Source: a virus. From it: 28,638 bases of DNA. The DNA is taken from positions 1-28,638 of the IMG/VR virus record IMGVR_UViG_3300042691_040521. One strand, given 5' to 3'. Of this stretch, positions 12,688-19,932 are shown one piece after another. The translations under genes were made by a program, and so were the position numbers. Positions within the stretch are counted from its first letter, which is position 1. Each line of letters begins with the position of its first letter. The notes under the pieces are model-generated. The model saw only the letters and a list, made by a program, of their open reading frames with translations. It searched no databases and was not told the origin of the DNA.

Positions 12688-13095
12688 ATGAACATAGCTA
12701 TAATAGCTCACGATAATAAAAAAGCCGACATGGTGGCTTTTGTTCTTAAGAGAATTGAATTCTTTAAAAGGAAAGATATAAACATAGTATCTACCGGAAC
12801 AACTGGGAATCATATGATTCATGCAGGCATAACAAATGTTGAATGTTTGCAATCTGGTCCTAAGGGAGGAGACGCACAAATAGCTTCAAGGATAGTTGAG
12901 GGTAAAATTAATGCAGTATTATTTTTTATAGATCCCATGTTTTCACATCCACATGAGGTTGATATACACATGCTGATGAGACTCTGCAATGTTTACGACA
13001 TTCCGTTAGCAACAAACTACGCAACTGCCAAATTACTAATTAAAGGCGTAAAGTACGAAGAAACTAAAGGGGAAAACAATAAAAAGAAACTGTAG
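12688..13095 (+). CDS. mgsA: Methylglyoxal synthase
   Basis: A 135-residue MgsA, which converts dihydroxyacetone phosphate to methylglyoxal and phosphate, bypassing lower glycolysis. Visible motifs: AHDNKK (7-12), VSTGTTG phosphate site (34-40), SGPKGGDAQIA (56-66) with the catalytic Asp62 (E. coli Asp71), LFFIDPMFSHPHEVD (78-92), and the ending IPLATNYATAKLLI. All key residues are present and length is near normal (E. coli 152). It is not exported. Reported phage carriage of this enzyme is unfamiliar to me; it could shift carbon flow or release phosphate during infection. Confidence 0.93.
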   Translation: MNIAIIAHDNKKADMVAFVLKRIEFFKRKDINIVSTGTTGNHMIHAGITNVECLQSGPKGGDAQIASRIVEGKINAVLFFIDPMFSHPHEVDIHMLMRLCNVYDIPLATNYATAKLLIKGVKYEETKGENNKKKL

Positions 13096-13097
13096 TA

Positions 13098-13430
13098 ATG
13101 TCAAAAATTTCGAAAAGTAAGTTTAAGTATAAGAAGATAATTAAAGAGTATAAAGATGCATCAAGTACTGAAATCTGGGAAGGTGTTAGAGATAACTTTA
13201 GCTTTGGATTTATTGGAGCAACTCTAGTTGTTTTCATTGCCACGAAAACAGATTTTGCCGTTTTAGCTGGATATTTTACTTACTACTACATGCTGGGCAG
13301 AATAGTAAACAGACCAAAATATGTTACAGATTTGGGAAAATTGATAGTTTTTCCAATTCCCTCTGCTTTAGGAGCATTTACTGGATATAAGTTAAGTTAT
13401 ATACTGCTGTCTTATCTTCATCAAATTTAA
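13098..13430 (+). CDS. Small multi-pass membrane protein (110 aa)
   Basis: A basic cytoplasmic start (MSKISKSKFKYKKIIKEYKD) is followed by three likely membrane segments: FGFIGATLVVFIATKTDFAV, LAGYFTYYYMLGRIV and IPSALGAFTGYKLSYILLSY. No known family. It starts 2 bases after the methylglyoxal synthase stop, so the two are co-transcribed. A hairpin lies between it and the next gene. Confidence 0.75.
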   Translation: MSKISKSKFKYKKIIKEYKDASSTEIWEGVRDNFSFGFIGATLVVFIATKTDFAVLAGYFTYYYMLGRIVNRPKYVTDLGKLIVFPIPSALGAFTGYKLSYILLSYLHQI

Positions 13431-13435
13431 AAATC

Positions 13436-13465
13436 GGATGGAATAAGATCAAAATAATTCCATCC
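13436..13465 (+). promoter_or_regulatory. 9-bp hairpin ending one base before a start codon
   Basis: GGATGGAAT (13436-13444) pairs perfectly with ATTCCATCC (13457-13465), with a 12-base loop. The next gene's ATG begins at 13467. No U-run follows, so it is not a typical terminator. A stem this close to the start would limit ribosome access, suggesting translational control of the glycosyltransferase. Confidence 0.55.
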
Positions 13466-13466
13466 A

Positions 13467-14513
13467 ATGAGCCAGCAACACCACCCCAAAGTTTTATTCA
13501 TCTTAAAGAAAAAGAAAATTTACGATCACGTATCGTACACTAAAGCCATTCATTCAGGACTTTTTAACAGTGCCACATTTGTTAATAAAATGCTGAATAG
13601 AAATGGGATCAAATCATATTGTGTTGAAGTAATAGATGGTAATGATATAGACAGGGAAGTGTGCAAGCTTAGACCTAATATTGTTATCATTGAGGCTTTA
13701 TGGGTGACCCCTGAAAAATTCATCGAGCTTCACAAACACCATCCTAAAGTTAAATGGATAGTTAGAATACACTCCGAAATACCCTTTATTGCTAACGAGG
13801 GATCTGCTATGGATTGGTGCTTCAAATATGACAAGCTATCGGAAAATATGAATATCACTATAGCTCCCAACACCGTCACGATGGTCAAAGATTTAGAAAA
13901 GTCAGGAATAAACAATCTAGCATATTTACCGAATTACTATCCAGTTAAGAAAAAAAGAAACAGAAAAGAGGTAAAGAAGAAATCTCATATTGATATTGGG
14001 TGCTTTGGTGCGGTTAGACCTATGAAAAATCAACTCATACAAGCGGTAGCTGCAATTGATTTTGGAAACTCTATTGGTAAGCCCGTGCATTTCCATATGA
14101 ACACTGAAAGGGTTGAAAAGGGTGAATCCGTTATTAAAAACATAAGGGCTCTTTTTGCAAACCAGGAAACACATGAACTCATAGAGCACCCATGGTACTC
14201 CCACGAAGATTTCGTTGAGGTCATTAAGGAAATGGATCTGGGTCTTCAGGTTTCGTTCAATGAAACATTTAATATAGTTGCGGCTGATTTTGCTTCTAAT
14301 AATATACCCATCATCGGATCAGATGAAATAAAATGGCTAAGCTTCATCTATAAGGCAAAAGCAACTTCATCGGATCAGATCGTTAGAAAAATGAAAATTT
14401 CTTACTGGCTCAGATGCCTGAATTTACAAAAGCTCAATAAAATAGGGCTTGAAAAAACTTCAAATCACTCTAAGGAAACTTGGATGTGGTATTTAAAAAC
14501 AAAGAAACATTAA
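13467..14513 (+). CDS. GT-B-like glycosyltransferase (GT4-like)
   Basis: A 348-residue protein with a two-domain Rossmann layout. N-domain: KVLFILKKKK, then VIIEALWVTPEKF and KWIVRIHSEIPFI. C-domain: IDIGCFGAVRPMKNQLIQAV, the usual donor-domain start with R/K contacts, then GLQVSFNETFNIVAADFASN, which matches the E-x7-E-like donor loop of GT4 enzymes in a reduced form. No membrane segments. The sugar and acceptor cannot be told; phage DNA or host glycan are the main options. Its ATG sits right after a hairpin, and the stop is one base from the next ATG. Confidence 0.8.
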   Translation: MSQQHHPKVLFILKKKKIYDHVSYTKAIHSGLFNSATFVNKMLNRNGIKSYCVEVIDGNDIDREVCKLRPNIVIIEALWVTPEKFIELHKHHPKVKWIVRIHSEIPFIANEGSAMDWCFKYDKLSENMNITIAPNTVTMVKDLEKSGINNLAYLPNYYPVKKKRNRKEVKKKSHIDIGCFGAVRPMKNQLIQAVAAIDFGNSIGKPVHFHMNTERVEKGESVIKNIRALFANQETHELIEHPWYSHEDFVEVIKEMDLGLQVSFNETFNIVAADFASNNIPIIGSDEIKWLSFIYKAKATSSDQIVRKMKISYWLRCLNLQKLNKIGLEKTSNHSKETWMWYLKTKKH

Positions 14514-14514
14514 C

Positions 14515-14712
14515 ATGGAAGCTCTTTACGACTATCTATTTTGGTACAATCATCACGATGGACTCTGGTACGCTGTTTGGAGAGAAACGCAGCTAGATTT
14601 CTTTAGTGGAAATCGGGAGAATTCTAAGTACTATAAATCTAAGGATCACTCTACCCTAGTTGAGATCATAACAAAACCAGGGATTCTCAAAAGTCTTAAG
14701 GAGAAGGATTAA
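14515..14712 (+). CDS. Small aromatic-rich hypothetical protein (65 aa)
   Basis: A soluble protein beginning MEALYDYLFWYNHHDGLWYA, then TQLDFFSGNRENSKYYKSK. The dense W/Y/F content resembles small phage proteins of unknown function. Its 3' end overlaps the end of the opposite-strand ParB-like gene by 4 bases, with no room for a terminator between them. Confidence 0.7.
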   Translation: MEALYDYLFWYNHHDGLWYAVWRETQLDFFSGNRENSKYYKSKDHSTLVEIITKPGILKSLKEKD

Positions 14713-15164
14713 TAGTCAGGGAATAGTTCGTGCGGAATATTCGGATTGAAACTCATGAATTTTTTCACATCGTCTGGATCTTTAACTACTATTAGTTTTC
14801 CGTTCATCCCATCATCTCCGGCGATTCTCACCCTGTGATTTCCGTCTATTAGAACCCACTCTCCATTAGACGTCTGGTCCTCTGGATTTTTAAATCTAAC
14901 CAGAAGACCGATAGGGTCTTCATACCTCATTTCTCTTCTAATCTTAGAAATCTTATTAGGATCCACCATCGAAAGATTTTCGTCTGAATATCTTCGAAGG
15001 TAGTAATTTGGATACTCCTCTATTCTGGATTCTATCCCGCCTGAGTTAATTAACTTGTAAGCCTTCGAGACATTAAAGAGATATCTTCCATTATAGGCTG
15101 AGAAGATCTCATCTTTCAAAAAACTCTTTGCTTCGTTAACAAAATCTTTAAATCTTTTAAGCAT
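14709..15164 (-). CDS. ParB-like domain protein with a possible capsid-targeting leader
   Basis: The 151-residue protein ends in a ParB/sulfiredoxin-like core: ISKIRREMRYEDPIGLLVRF, then WVLIDGNHRVRIAGDDG (GNHR 108-111), the motif that binds nucleotide in ParB-type domains. It has no helix-turn-helix. The N-terminus MLKRFKDFVNE is one of several aromatic-plus-(L/I/V)NE leaders in this window, so cleavage after Glu11 in the prohead is possible. In that case the protein would be packaged and injected. The alternative is a simple regulator or nuclease-like protein. The start lies 3 bases after the upstream gene's stop. Confidence 0.75.
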   Translation of the reverse strand: MLKRFKDFVNEAKSFLKDEIFSAYNGRYLFNVSKAYKLINSGGIESRIEEYPNYYLRRYSDENLSMVDPNKISKIRREMRYEDPIGLLVRFKNPEDQTSNGEWVLIDGNHRVRIAGDDGMNGKLIVVKDPDDVKKFMSFNPNIPHELFPDY

Positions 15165-15167
15165 GTT

Positions 15168-15368
15168 TTATATATCCGCAGGAGCCTCGGTCTGACCTCG
15201 GTCCTGGTTTTTTTTGTTAAGGTAATCTGTTGCAGATTGGCCTAACCAATCGCACACGTCAAATCCACCTCCCATTTTAGTCTGCTTAATTGACTCTGGT
15301 GTTATGTGAGGGTTTAGAGCTTCTAGCCTCTTGGCCAGTTGTTCCATGTATTCTTTAGATGGTTGCAT
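15168..15368 (-). CDS. Hypothetical protein (66 aa) between iscA-like and parB-like genes
   Basis: I place the start at MQPSKEYMEQ, two bases after the Fe-S carrier's stop; an earlier in-frame ATG lies within that gene. The protein is helical with a Gly-rich turn (KQTKMGGGFDVCDWLGQSAT). No family recognised. It is part of the three-gene minus-strand operon 15703-14709. Confidence 0.65.
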   Translation of the reverse strand: MQPSKEYMEQLAKRLEALNPHITPESIKQTKMGGGFDVCDWLGQSATDYLNKKNQDRGQTEAPADI

Positions 15369-15370
15369 AA

Positions 15371-15703
15371 TTAAACGGCAAATGATTCCCCGCATCCACA
15401 TGTGCGACTTGCGTTGGGGTTTATAAAATGAAATCCCTTCCCGTTTAGCCCATCGGAGAAGTCAAGCTCAGTTCCGAAAAGATACAGAAGAGATTTTTTA
15501 TTAACTGTGATTTTTAGTCCTTCCTCAGTTTGAATGATCTCATCATCTGGGTTTAACGAGTCATCAAAATCCATATCGTAGGAAAGTCCGCTGCAGCCTC
15601 CCCCTCTTACACCAACTCTAAGGTTGTGTGTTTCTGAAGATATTCCACTCTCGCTCATGAGCTTCAGAACCTGGGATAATGCTTTCTGGGTTATTTTTAT
15701 CAT
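15371..15703 (-). CDS. A-type iron-sulfur cluster carrier (IscA/SufA/ErpA family)
   Basis: A 110-residue A-type carrier that holds and transfers Fe-S clusters. All three ligand Cys are present: Cys37 in RGGGCSGLSYD and Cys102/Cys104 in SRTCGCGESF. Length is typical (about 105-120). It is first in a minus-strand operon; a TATATAAATG element sits about 11 bases upstream of the ATG. A phage copy may help mainture Fe-S enzymes, for instance a ribonucleotide reductase activase, but no such client is in this window. Confidence 0.93.
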   Translation of the reverse strand: MIKITQKALSQVLKLMSESGISSETHNLRVGVRGGGCSGLSYDMDFDDSLNPDDEIIQTEEGLKITVNKKSLLYLFGTELDFSDGLNGKGFHFINPNASRTCGCGESFAV

Positions 15704-15713
15704 AGCTTTCTTA

Positions 15714-15726
15714 CATTTATATATTT
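15714..15726 (-). promoter_or_regulatory. TATA-rich promoter-like element for the minus-strand operon
   Basis: On the minus strand this reads AAATATATAAATG, ending about 10 bases before the Fe-S carrier ATG at 15703. It resembles the GATATATA-type boxes ahead of other genes here. The short leader distance and AT-rich background keep this tentative. Confidence 0.35.
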
Positions 15727-15774
15727 AAACATTTTACAGGTGGAATTATTTCTTACTGTCTCTGTATAATTTCT

Positions 15775-16188
15775 ATGGAATATAAGAAATTTGAAAAAAT
15801 GGTGGAGTCATTAAAAGCTCACGACCAAAAAGTAAGCTCAGCGTACGAACTTAAAATAGATCTTATCGATTTCTTTGATGATCTACAGTGGGTTATATCA
15901 ATCCTTCTGGAAGAGGCGTACGGAAAAGAAGGACTGGATTGGTTTGACTGGTTCAGATTCGAATCCGATTACGGGGATAAAAAACGGAAAAACGTTCCAA
16001 TGTACGAATCTGGTCCCGACGGTAAGATGGTTGAAGTTAAAGGGAAGAGAGCTTCCAAATATGGAGCTCACGATGAGAATGGAAAGCCCATTTGTTATTC
16101 TATAAAATCAACTTGGGAATTTCTAGAAGAAAATTACGGTAAAAATAAAAAAGATGCCAAGAAAAAAGGAAAAAGCACCAGATGCTAA
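15775..16188 (+). CDS. Acidic/basic hypothetical protein (137 aa)
   Basis: A soluble protein with a helical, acidic N-terminal half (IDLIDFFDDLQWVISILLEE, FDWFRFESDYG) and a Lys-rich tail (NKKDAKKKGKSTRC). No family recognised. It is divergent from the Fe-S carrier operon, with a 71-base gap holding TATA-rich sequence in both directions, including TATAAT just before the ATG. Its 3' end overlaps the next gene by 35 bases. Confidence 0.75.
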   Translation: MEYKKFEKMVESLKAHDQKVSSAYELKIDLIDFFDDLQWVISILLEEAYGKEGLDWFDWFRFESDYGDKKRKNVPMYESGPDGKMVEVKGKRASKYGAHDENGKPICYSIKSTWEFLEENYGKNKKDAKKKGKSTRC

Positions 16189-16651
16189 AAAAGAAACTAG
16201 GTATTTAATTGAAATGAGTGATCGTCAAATGTCGGTCATGCAAGACGCCCTTGAATTCTACTCTAGATTTCTTCACGGCCAGTTAGAATATATCCCCAGT
16301 TGTCTTGATTGGAAGCTGAAGCAGGACCACAGAACCCACACTAATCCTCAGATAAAAGAGGCTATAAATACTTTAAAAAGGGAGATGTTTGGATTAGACA
16401 ACCCTAACTCAAATTGGGGGATAGGAACTTTTCACATACCAACGATGGAAGAGGGCAAAGAAATGGACGAGCCTCAGATTTCTTATGAGATGTACAAGAT
16501 GATTCTTTATACCTGGAGACAGGAAAGAATGGAAGAGTGTCAAAAGAGTGGGGAGGATCCAGGATGGACTGTTCACGACAGTCTGCCACTAAAATATTCC
16601 AAAGAGAGGTTAATCTCTATCTCAAAGAAGCAAACCCAAGAGGATATATAG
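16154..16651 (+). CDS. Conserved phage hypothetical protein (165 aa)
   Basis: A helical soluble protein (MSDRQMSVMQDALEFYSRFL) with a central GTFHIPTMEEGKEMDEPQIS and a later 'YKMILYTWRQERMEE'. The style matches a phage hypothetical family with no assigned function. It overlaps the previous gene by 35 bases. Its stop is read from a GGATATATAG sequence that lies just upstream of the SGNH/phosphatase start. Confidence 0.75.
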   Translation: MPRKKEKAPDAKKETRYLIEMSDRQMSVMQDALEFYSRFLHGQLEYIPSCLDWKLKQDHRTHTNPQIKEAINTLKREMFGLDNPNSNWGIGTFHIPTMEEGKEMDEPQISYEMYKMILYTWRQERMEECQKSGEDPGWTVHDSLPLKYSKERLISISKKQTQEDI

Positions 16652-16654
16652 TGC

Positions 16655-18022
16655 ATGTTTAAAGTGCAAGATTTTCAAGAATTTTTACATCTTAACGAAT
16701 CCAACGGGTCAGGTGCTAATATCATTATAGGAGATTCACAAACCCCCTTTATAGCTAAAAGGTCTCAGAATGTCAAAATGATCTCTAAAGTGGGATCCAA
16801 GTCTTCCCTCTGGTTAGGTGGGATGGGCTTAGGTTGGCTCAAAGATGCTGTTAGAGAATACCCAACAAGTCCTAATGTTTCAAATGTAGTTATCTGCATA
16901 GGAACCAACGGAGGATTCAACATCAGAGAGGACATTCAGGGTCTTTTCTCTCAACTTAAAAGGGCTTTTCCTAAAGCCAATTTTTACGCGGTTCAAGGAT
17001 CTTGGGGATGGGGAGGTAACAGATCAATAACTACTGATAGGGTCAAGACATATTACGACAAATTTGCCCAGCAAGGTGCCACTATAATAGAGCCGCCAAT
17101 TGGTAAAGTTAACGACCCCCACGGTAATCTTCCTGTCTATGCGCAAATAGGAAAAGCAATAGATTCTTATATAAAAACAGGCAGCACTTTTATCCCTGCA
17201 CCGGCTATCCAAACCACTTCGTCCGAAGTTCAGCAAAAGCAAGACGATGAAGAATCCCCTAAAGATATCGAGGGATTTCAAGACTGGCTGGACGAAAATA
17301 AACCAGGATGGGCTTGGGGATATACAGGTGGAGTTGTTAATAAATCCCCCGGCTATGGAAGATTCGGACCAAGAACAACTAAGGCTTGGAAAAGTTACGG
17401 CGAGGAGTATTTAAAAACCCAAAGAATACAAAGTTACACAAACATTAAATCGTCATTTTCTGGGAAAGACCCAGAAAAAGTGGATCCTATTATATCTAAA
17501 GATTTTAATTTTCACATCATACCAGACGGTAAGGGAACAAACTACAGAAGCGCACAGTTTACTCCAGACGTAATGAAAAAGATGTACGAGAAATATGGGA
17601 TCAAGAATGTGATTAGGTTTAACGGAGATGGTAAAGATTCTATTCACAGGAAGGGGAATATCCCAGTTTCAATTAAGCAAGAAGAAGACATTTGCAAGGA
17701 GATTGGATGTAACTTTTATAAACTATCTTCAACGAGGGATCAAGAAAAGGTTAACAAAATCCTATCAGAGGGAAACACCTTAGTGCACTGCGCTCATGGT
17801 GCAGACAGAACCGGCGGTAATGTTGGCGGGTATTTGTATAAGACCAAGAGAAATCCAGAACTCACAACACCAGAGTCAATCTGGGAATATACAACCAAGT
17901 ATAATGGATGGAACAGAATGGTGAAGACTAGTCCAGAGCAATTTAAAAATGGATATCTACAGCAGGCTCAAAAGTTCGGAGTGAGAGATTTTCTACATGC
18001 GTTAGAATTAGCTAAAAAATAA
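16655..18022 (+). CDS. SGNH hydrolase / tyrosine-phosphatase fusion with targeting-like leader
   Basis: A 455-residue, three-part protein. Residues 1-15 (MFKVQDFQEFLHLNE) look like a cleavable leader ending L-N-E. Residues 20-175 form an SGNH/GDSL hydrolase: IIIGDSQTPF with nucleophile Ser28, CIGTNGGFN, and NDPHGN carrying the catalytic Asp/His, typical of esterases that deacetylate glycans or lipids. Residues 205-257 (FQDWLDENKPGWAWGY..., GYGRFGPRTTKAWKSYG) resemble a peptidoglycan-binding-like module. Residues 285-455 hold a dual-specificity phosphatase core with LVHCAHGADRTGG: Cys379, Arg385, CX5R complete. I know of no standard protein with this order. If packaged in the head it could act on host proteins after injection; a tail-fibre-type role is the alternative. 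Confidence 0.85.
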   Translation: MFKVQDFQEFLHLNESNGSGANIIIGDSQTPFIAKRSQNVKMISKVGSKSSLWLGGMGLGWLKDAVREYPTSPNVSNVVICIGTNGGFNIREDIQGLFSQLKRAFPKANFYAVQGSWGWGGNRSITTDRVKTYYDKFAQQGATIIEPPIGKVNDPHGNLPVYAQIGKAIDSYIKTGSTFIPAPAIQTTSSEVQQKQDDEESPKDIEGFQDWLDENKPGWAWGYTGGVVNKSPGYGRFGPRTTKAWKSYGEEYLKTQRIQSYTNIKSSFSGKDPEKVDPIISKDFNFHIIPDGKGTNYRSAQFTPDVMKKMYEKYGIKNVIRFNGDGKDSIHRKGNIPVSIKQEEDICKEIGCNFYKLSSTRDQEKVNKILSEGNTLVHCAHGADRTGGNVGGYLYKTKRNPELTTPESIWEYTTKYNGWNRMVKTSPEQFKNGYLQQAQKFGVRDFLHALELAKK

Positions 18023-18031
18023 ATAATAAAT

Positions 18032-18313
18032 ATGGAAAAATTGGAAGTCCTTGATTTTTATGCCGAATGGTGTGGGCCTTGTAGAGCAATGAACCCTGCC
18101 ATACAGTCACTTATGGAAAAACACAACACAAGCGGATCAAGTGTAGAGATCAAAAAAATTAATGTTGATCAGGAAAAAGAACTCTCTGAAAAGTACGAAA
18201 TTAAAAGTATTCCCTCTATAATTTTCTTGAAGAATGGAGAAGAGGTTTACAGAACTATTGGTGCACAATCAAAGGAAAAGATAGAGTCAAAAATATCAGA
18301 GCTTAGCGCTTAA
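18032..18313 (+). CDS. Thioredoxin
   Basis: A 93-residue thioredoxin with the redox motif WCGPC (residues 13-17), the strand DFYAEW before it, and the cis-Pro region IKSIPSIIFLKNGEEV. It lacks a signal peptide, so it works in the cytoplasm as a disulfide reductant, for example for ribonucleotide reductase. It is slightly shorter than E. coli thioredoxin at the N-terminus. It sits 9 bases after the SGNH/phosphatase gene. Confidence 0.95.
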   Translation: MEKLEVLDFYAEWCGPCRAMNPAIQSLMEKHNTSGSSVEIKKINVDQEKELSEKYEIKSIPSIIFLKNGEEVYRTIGAQSKEKIESKISELSA

Positions 18314-18326
18314 AAAAATAAACCCC

Positions 18327-19886
18327 ATGAATAATTTTCAAAATTTCACCCAATACAGCGGAATTAATAGTCCTGGTATATTTTCAAATAGCGAAGAAAG
18401 AAATTCTGCTGTTTACACATTTTCTCAATTCAAAAACATTTTGAGAGCAGAACTTTATGAAGCTGAGGAGTATGTTGATGATCTAATCCTAGAAGAGGCT
18501 TACTCTTACTACGAGATTTCATCTTTTTTAGAATCTAAAGGAAATTGGATTTCTAATCCGGGAGGAAGCATCATGTACCTAGATGCTGGTGAAAATGTCA
18601 TTCTAATAAAGGAGTCAGATTCTTATATTATATCGAAGTCAACATTTGAAGCTATAAATGAAAATAAACCAGGAATGTTTGACAGAGCTAAAGGTGCTTG
18701 GAATAAAATGAAAGCCAAGACAACTTCAGCAATTTCTTCCATGTCTGCAGGAGCTAAAAAAGCTTGGAATGCCATGTCAGACGGAGCTAAGAAAGCTTGG
18801 GCATTTGTTAAGACAATACCATCTGTGGTAACTAAAATGGTTAAGAACATGGGATGGAAAGAATGGACATCTTTAACTTTAGGTGTAATTTCGGCTTTGT
18901 GTGGTTTGGTTGGTGCTGGTGTTCCTGGCGTTACCATTTTAGGTGGATGTTCAATGGTTCTTTTGGGTGCTATGGATATTTGGGATGGTTGGGGAAAATA
19001 CACAAACGCGACAAAGAAATTAGGTAAATTAAACCTTTCAAATTTCGGAAAAGACTATTCTCTCGTTACTGCCGCTTTGCCTGAAATTGCAACAGGAACC
19101 CTTTTACTATCTTTGGGAATAAAAGATGTTTTACAAGGATCTACTACCGCGTTGGCTAATCCTTCCGCGGGATCTGTTTCGTTGGCTGTAAAAGCTAAAG
19201 CAATGAGTGCATCAAAAAGCACCGTTGCTTCTTTAGGAAAAAATGCATCCGATGTAACTGCGGTTTACATTAAAAATGTGGTTCAAAAGGTTTCTAAAAA
19301 TCCTAAACTATCCTCTAAAATTCCGAATTCAGTAGGAAAAATTGCGGTTATGTCTTTAGGTAATCTCGTTTTAAGTAAAACCTTAGATTGGTTGTTCAGA
19401 GGAATTATGAAAGGCGCAGACCTTCTACTTTCTGCTTTTAATTTCTTAGTAAACATCCCTGAAAAAATATCAGGGGGAATAGAGAAATTTAGAAAGGAAG
19501 CGAAATCGTCGGTTGCAAAAATAGTTTCTAAGGGCCTTGCAACACTCGTAAAACCACTAACAGATTCTGCTACTAGAATGATCAATAAACACATTAAGCC
19601 ATTAATAAATGGTGCTAAAGCGTGGATAAAACAACAGATAGCATCTTACGATCTTTGTGTACAGACATTGAAGGAGGTTGAGAAAAAAAATCCAGGTAAA
19701 AAAATAGCGGATACTAAGGTTCCACCTTCTAAGGGGAAACCATTTATTAACCCTAAGGCCAAAGCGGCATCGATTAAACCTAATGATGTTAAAATGATCA
19801 AAAAGATAAAATCAGAGAAAAAAGTTAACGAAAGTGAATCATTCTATAATATTTACAACTTCGATCAATTCTTAAGATTAGCATAA
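18327..19886 (+). CDS. Large Lys/Ala-rich membrane-active protein, possibly processed at both ends
   Basis: A 519-residue protein without a family I recognise. Residues 1-112 are acidic and aromatic (TFSQFKNILRAELYEAEEYV), ending FEAINE. Next come amphipathic Lys/Ala/Trp repeats (KGAWNKMK, AGAKKAWNAMS, DGAKKAWAFVK at 122-160). Three hydrophobic regions follow: about 178-222 (LGVISALCGLVGAGVPGVTI), 243-270 (ALPEIATGTLLLSLGI) and 335-380 (NLVLSKTLDWLFRGIMKGAD). The tail is basic and ends VNESESFYNIYNFDQFLRLA. (I/V)NE tripeptides at 109-112 and 500-502 could be prohead-protease sites trimming both ends. It may be a head-internal or membrane-penetrating virion protein. A strong terminator follows it. 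Confidence 0.8.
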   Translation: MNNFQNFTQYSGINSPGIFSNSEERNSAVYTFSQFKNILRAELYEAEEYVDDLILEEAYSYYEISSFLESKGNWISNPGGSIMYLDAGENVILIKESDSYIISKSTFEAINENKPGMFDRAKGAWNKMKAKTTSAISSMSAGAKKAWNAMSDGAKKAWAFVKTIPSVVTKMVKNMGWKEWTSLTLGVISALCGLVGAGVPGVTILGGCSMVLLGAMDIWDGWGKYTNATKKLGKLNLSNFGKDYSLVTAALPEIATGTLLLSLGIKDVLQGSTTALANPSAGSVSLAVKAKAMSASKSTVASLGKNASDVTAVYIKNVVQKVSKNPKLSSKIPNSVGKIAVMSLGNLVLSKTLDWLFRGIMKGADLLLSAFNFLVNIPEKISGGIEKFRKEAKSSVAKIVSKGLATLVKPLTDSATRMINKHIKPLINGAKAWIKQQIASYDLCVQTLKEVEKKNPGKKIADTKVPPSKGKPFINPKAKAASIKPNDVKMIKKIKSEKKVNESESFYNIYNFDQFLRLA

Positions 19887-19890
19887 AAAA

Positions 19891-19919
19891 AACCAGCCAA
19901 TTGGCTGGTTTAATTTTTC
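19891..19919 (+). terminator. Bidirectional intrinsic terminator
   Basis: AACCAGCC-AATT-GGCTGGTT is an 8-bp perfect stem with a 4-base loop. It is followed by a T-rich run on the plus strand, and preceded by A8 that serves as the U-run on the minus strand. It separates the converging genes ending at 19886 (+) and 19933 (-). Confidence 0.9.
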
Positions 19920-19932
19920 TTTGAGTTTCTTT

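Noticed and set aside
18623-19003. Minus-strand open frame of 126 codons opposite the 519-residue protein
   Set aside because: It is antisense to a coding region with biased Lys/Ala composition, which readily leaves the opposite strand open; no leader or domain is visible.
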